Shown: piece after piece, positions 31,154 through 32,559 of the stretch
Numbering within the stretch: the stretch's first letter is position 1
Layout: every line of letters starts with the position of its first letter
NCBI RefSeq assembly: GCF_009765355.1
Contig: NZ_VTHK01000085.1
Span: 1 to 32,559, forward strand
Length of the DNA stretch: 32,559 nucleotides
Reading direction: 5' to 3'
From: Amycolatopsis anabasis
GTDB taxonomy: Bacteria; Actinomycetota; Actinomycetes; Mycobacteriales; Pseudonocardiaceae
Notes under the pieces: model-generated
What the model saw: the letters and a program-made list of their open reading frames with translations, nothing else
What the model was told of the DNA's origin: nothing
Database searches by the model: none
Position numbers and translations under genes: made by a program

Positions 31154-31218
31154 ACAGTAACACACTGTACGCTCTAGTTGGCCGGGGCAACAGTCCCCGG
31201 ATCCGCGCCCGATAAACT
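31154..31218. promoter_or_regulatory. Divergent aurF-like / tetR control region
   Basis: ACAGT (31154-31158) and ACTGT (31164-31168) form a short inverted repeat inside a nearly symmetric GTAACAGT...ACTGTAC site, a plausible TetR operator. TAAACT (31213-31218) is a -10 box ending six nt before the tetR ATG at 31225. Confidence 0.45.
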
Positions 31219-31224
31219 CGGCGG

Positions 31225-31935
31225 ATGGCCACCTCATCGGCGTCGCGCCGGACCGACGGCCGGACCGCGCGCTGGGCGGGGCATCGCGAACGCCGGCGGC
31301 GCGAGTTCGTCGACGCCGCGCTGCGCGCCATCGCCGAACGCGGTCCGGAGGTGTCGATCGAGCAGGTCGCCGAGGCGGCCGGGGTCGGGCGGACCAGGCT
31401 GTACAAGTACTTCGCCGACGCCACCGATCTGCAGGGCGCGATCGCGGACCGGGCGGTGGAGCTGATCACCGCCGAGCTCGCGCCGGTGTGGAACCCGCGC
31501 GGGACGCCGACCCAGATGATCCAGACCGCGATCGACGCGCACACCGGGTGGCTGGCCTCGCACGGCAATCTCTACCGCTACCTGACCATGCACTCGCTCA
31601 CCGCGCGGCCGGGTGGGCAGAACGCGATCACCGACGTGAAGACGGCGATCGCGCAGCGCCTCACCTGGTTGTTCGACCACTACCTGCGCGAGTTCGGGCT
31701 GGACGCGCGGGTGGCCGAGCCGATCGCGTTCGGGCTGGTCGGGCTGGTCGAGTCCAGTACCGCTCGGTGGTTGGAGAATCCGGGTGGGATGAGTCGTGCG
31801 GAGCTTGCCGGGCATTTGGCGCGGTGGGTGTGGCAGTTGCTGGATGGGACGCTGCGGGCGGGTGGGGTGGAGCTTGATCCGCATCGGCCGCTCGCTTTGC
31901 CGGATAGTCTTGCTGTGCCGGATGGTTCTGGGTAG
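31225..31935 (+). CDS. TetR-family transcriptional regulator
   Basis: A 236-residue TetR-type regulator with a basic ~25-residue N-terminal arm. The helix-turn-helix is REFVDAALRAIAERGPEVSI, then EQVAEAAGVGRTRLYKYFAD (about residues 26-66). A C-terminal ligand domain follows and the tail is Gly/Pro/Asp-rich. TAAACT six nt before the ATG and no SD suggest a leaderless message. It is divergent from the AurF-like/FprB-like operon, 108 bp between starts, its presumed target. From about 31760 the coding sequence becomes T-richer with less biased codons, so the 3' end looks different from the rest of the gene. Confidence 0.85.
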   Translation: MATSSASRRTDGRTARWAGHRERRRREFVDAALRAIAERGPEVSIEQVAEAAGVGRTRLYKYFADATDLQGAIADRAVELITAELAPVWNPRGTPTQMIQTAIDAHTGWLASHGNLYRYLTMHSLTARPGGQNAITDVKTAIAQRLTWLFDHYLREFGLDARVAEPIAFGLVGLVESSTARWLENPGGMSRAELAGHLARWVWQLLDGTLRAGGVELDPHRPLALPDSLAVPDGSG

Positions 31936-31988
31936 TGGTTGGCGTTTCTTGGGGTTGGGTTGGGTTTCAGGCACGCCTTCGGCGCGCC

Positions 31989-32049
31989 GTGGGAAACTGT
32001 CGCTCCTCGGGTCGGTTCGCGTCGTTGGTCACCAGCGACAGTTCCCCAC
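31989..32049 (+). terminator. Long inverted repeat downstream of tetR
   Basis: GTGGGAAACTGTCGCT (31989-32004) and AGCGACAGTTCCCCAC (32034-32049) pair at 15 of 16 positions around a 29-nt loop, 53 bp after the tetR stop. It may terminate transcription or be part of the repeat element that follows. The 355 bp from 31936 to 32290 hold this repeat, array D and no gene. Confidence 0.5.
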
Positions 32050-32100
32050 GGGATGGGCATGTTTGGTTGCGTTGGCGGCTGTGCCCGATTCGCTTTCCGC

Positions 32101-32216
32101 GAGTTCCCCGTTTCGGTCGCGCGAGTCCCCTGTTTCGGGAGCATGAGTTCCCCGTTTTGGTAGCTGAACATCACGTTCGGGCATGCGAGTTTTCCCCATG
32201 GAATGAGCACGTTCGG
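32101..32216 (-). repeat. Array D of the 21-22-nt dispersed tandem repeat (6 units)
   Basis: Units in minus orientation at 32101-32116, 32123-32138, 32145-32160, 32166-32180, 32187-32201 and 32205-32216; the first three have an exact 22-nt period and cores such as GAGTTCCCCGTTTCGG. The stretch 32145-32186 is a 39/42 match to the reverse complement of 2879-2920. Confidence 0.75.
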
Positions 32217-32290
32217 TGACGTTGGTTTTAGTTCCAGATTCACCCATTCGGGAAAGGTGTTGATCTTCCATTTTCGATAAAATGGGAGAC

Positions 32291-32559
32291 GTGGAGACAA
32301 ATACCAGACTTGCGGACCTGAAAGACATTATCCAGTCGGAGGGGGAGGTGATCGCGCGGGCGCAGGCTCGGCAGTTGAGAGCCATTGCGGAACTGGACAA
32401 CCTGCAAGGAAGATCCAGGGGTGTGCCCGTCGAAGTGGCTTGGATGTTGAAGCTGACGGAGCACAAGGCGGCGAGGAAGGTAGTGCTCGCGCGGACGCTG
32501 ACCACGCGGCTGCCTGAGACCTTGAAGGCCATGGAGGGTGGGGTGATCGACGAGGAGAA
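32291..32559 (+). CDS. DUF222 / 13E12-repeat HNH endonuclease-family protein, 5' part
   Basis: Truncated by the right edge; 89 codons are visible. EGEVIARAQARQLRAIAELD, WMLKLTEHKAARKVVLARTL and RLPETLKAMEGGVIDEE follow the DUF222 pattern at the N-terminus of actinobacterial 13E12-repeat proteins, which usually end in an HNH nuclease domain; that domain would lie outside this window. Start GTG at 32291: TAAAAT (32278-32283) ends seven nt upstream, suggesting a leaderless transcript; the in-frame ATG at 32282 overlaps that box. Such genes are often multicopy in these genomes. Codon use is less GC-biased than most genes here. Confidence 0.78.
   Translation, partial: METNTRLADLKDIIQSEGEVIARAQARQLRAIAELDNLQGRSRGVPVEVAWMLKLTEHKAARKVVLARTLTTRLPETLKAMEGGVIDEE

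Noticed and set aside
1..32559. tRNA, rRNA, riboswitch, insertion sequence or prophage
   Set aside because: None was recognised on either strand by reading; no transposase, integrase or phage structural protein occurs among the credible genes. A covariance-model search was not possible here.

Overview
The window is high-GC actinobacterial chromosome. Gene content (DnaE, GPP34-family protein, FprB-like ferredoxin/FNR fusion, AurF-like diiron protein, DUF222/13E12 HNH protein, an NB-ARC/TPR regulator, many TetR/MarR/LysR regulators) and frequent SD-less genes starting 6-7 nt after a TANNNT box suggest a soil actinomycete. Pseudonocardiales, for example Amycolatopsis-like, is my best guess, made without any database search. 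No tRNA, rRNA, CRISPR, IS element or prophage was recognised.

Layout: (1) 1-4503 holds the first codons of dnaE (minus strand, running off the left edge), a LysR regulator with an AhpD/carboxymuconolactone-decarboxylase-like protein, a second LysR gene with a perfect dyad over its promoter, a methyltransferase and a GPP34 protein. (2) 4531-6994 is a minus-strand operon: isocitrate-lyase/PEP-mutase-superfamily enzyme, SBF-type transporter coupled through a TTGA overlap, and two small exported proteins, ending in a strong hairpin. (3) 7419-13792 is a redox/export region. A MarR gene is divergent from a group A FAD monooxygenase. A TetR gene is divergent from an operon of HbpS/GlcG-like protein, DHA1 MFS exporter, 4-OT-like tautomerase and bicovalent BBE-type FAD oxidase. 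The facing promoters carry perfect inverted repeats. (4) 14403-21480 is a tight seven-gene plus-strand operon: bicupin, glutamine-dependent asparagine-synthase-type amidotransferase, PrpF-like isomerase, acyl-CoA-dehydrogenase-fold flavoprotein without the usual catalytic glutamate, dihydroorotase/hydantoinase-type amidohydrolase, flavin reductase, and a luciferase-domain/DUF5519 protein. Its logic (amidation, isomerisation, flavin oxygenation, ring closure or opening of a cyclic amide or imide) matches no pathway I know and is the best candidate for an undescribed biosynthetic system. (5) 21819-23746 is a MarR/DHA2 MFS pair with back-to-back promoters. (6) 23827-27694 holds signal peptidase I, a methyltransferase and an NLR-like NB-ARC/TPR protein with an N-terminal motif resembling bacterial RHIM-like amyloid signalling motifs. 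(7) 27876-31935 holds an exported M15-like peptidase, an FprB-like reductase in operon with an AurF-like diiron protein, and a divergent TetR. (8) 31936-32559 holds a repeat array and the 5' part of a DUF222 HNH gene.

Across the window, four intergenic arrays of a 21-22-nt repeat (core close to CCGAACGGGGAACTC) recur. Two copies about 29 kb apart share 39 of 42 nt in opposite orientation. All functions are inferred by reading the sequence; no homology search was run.
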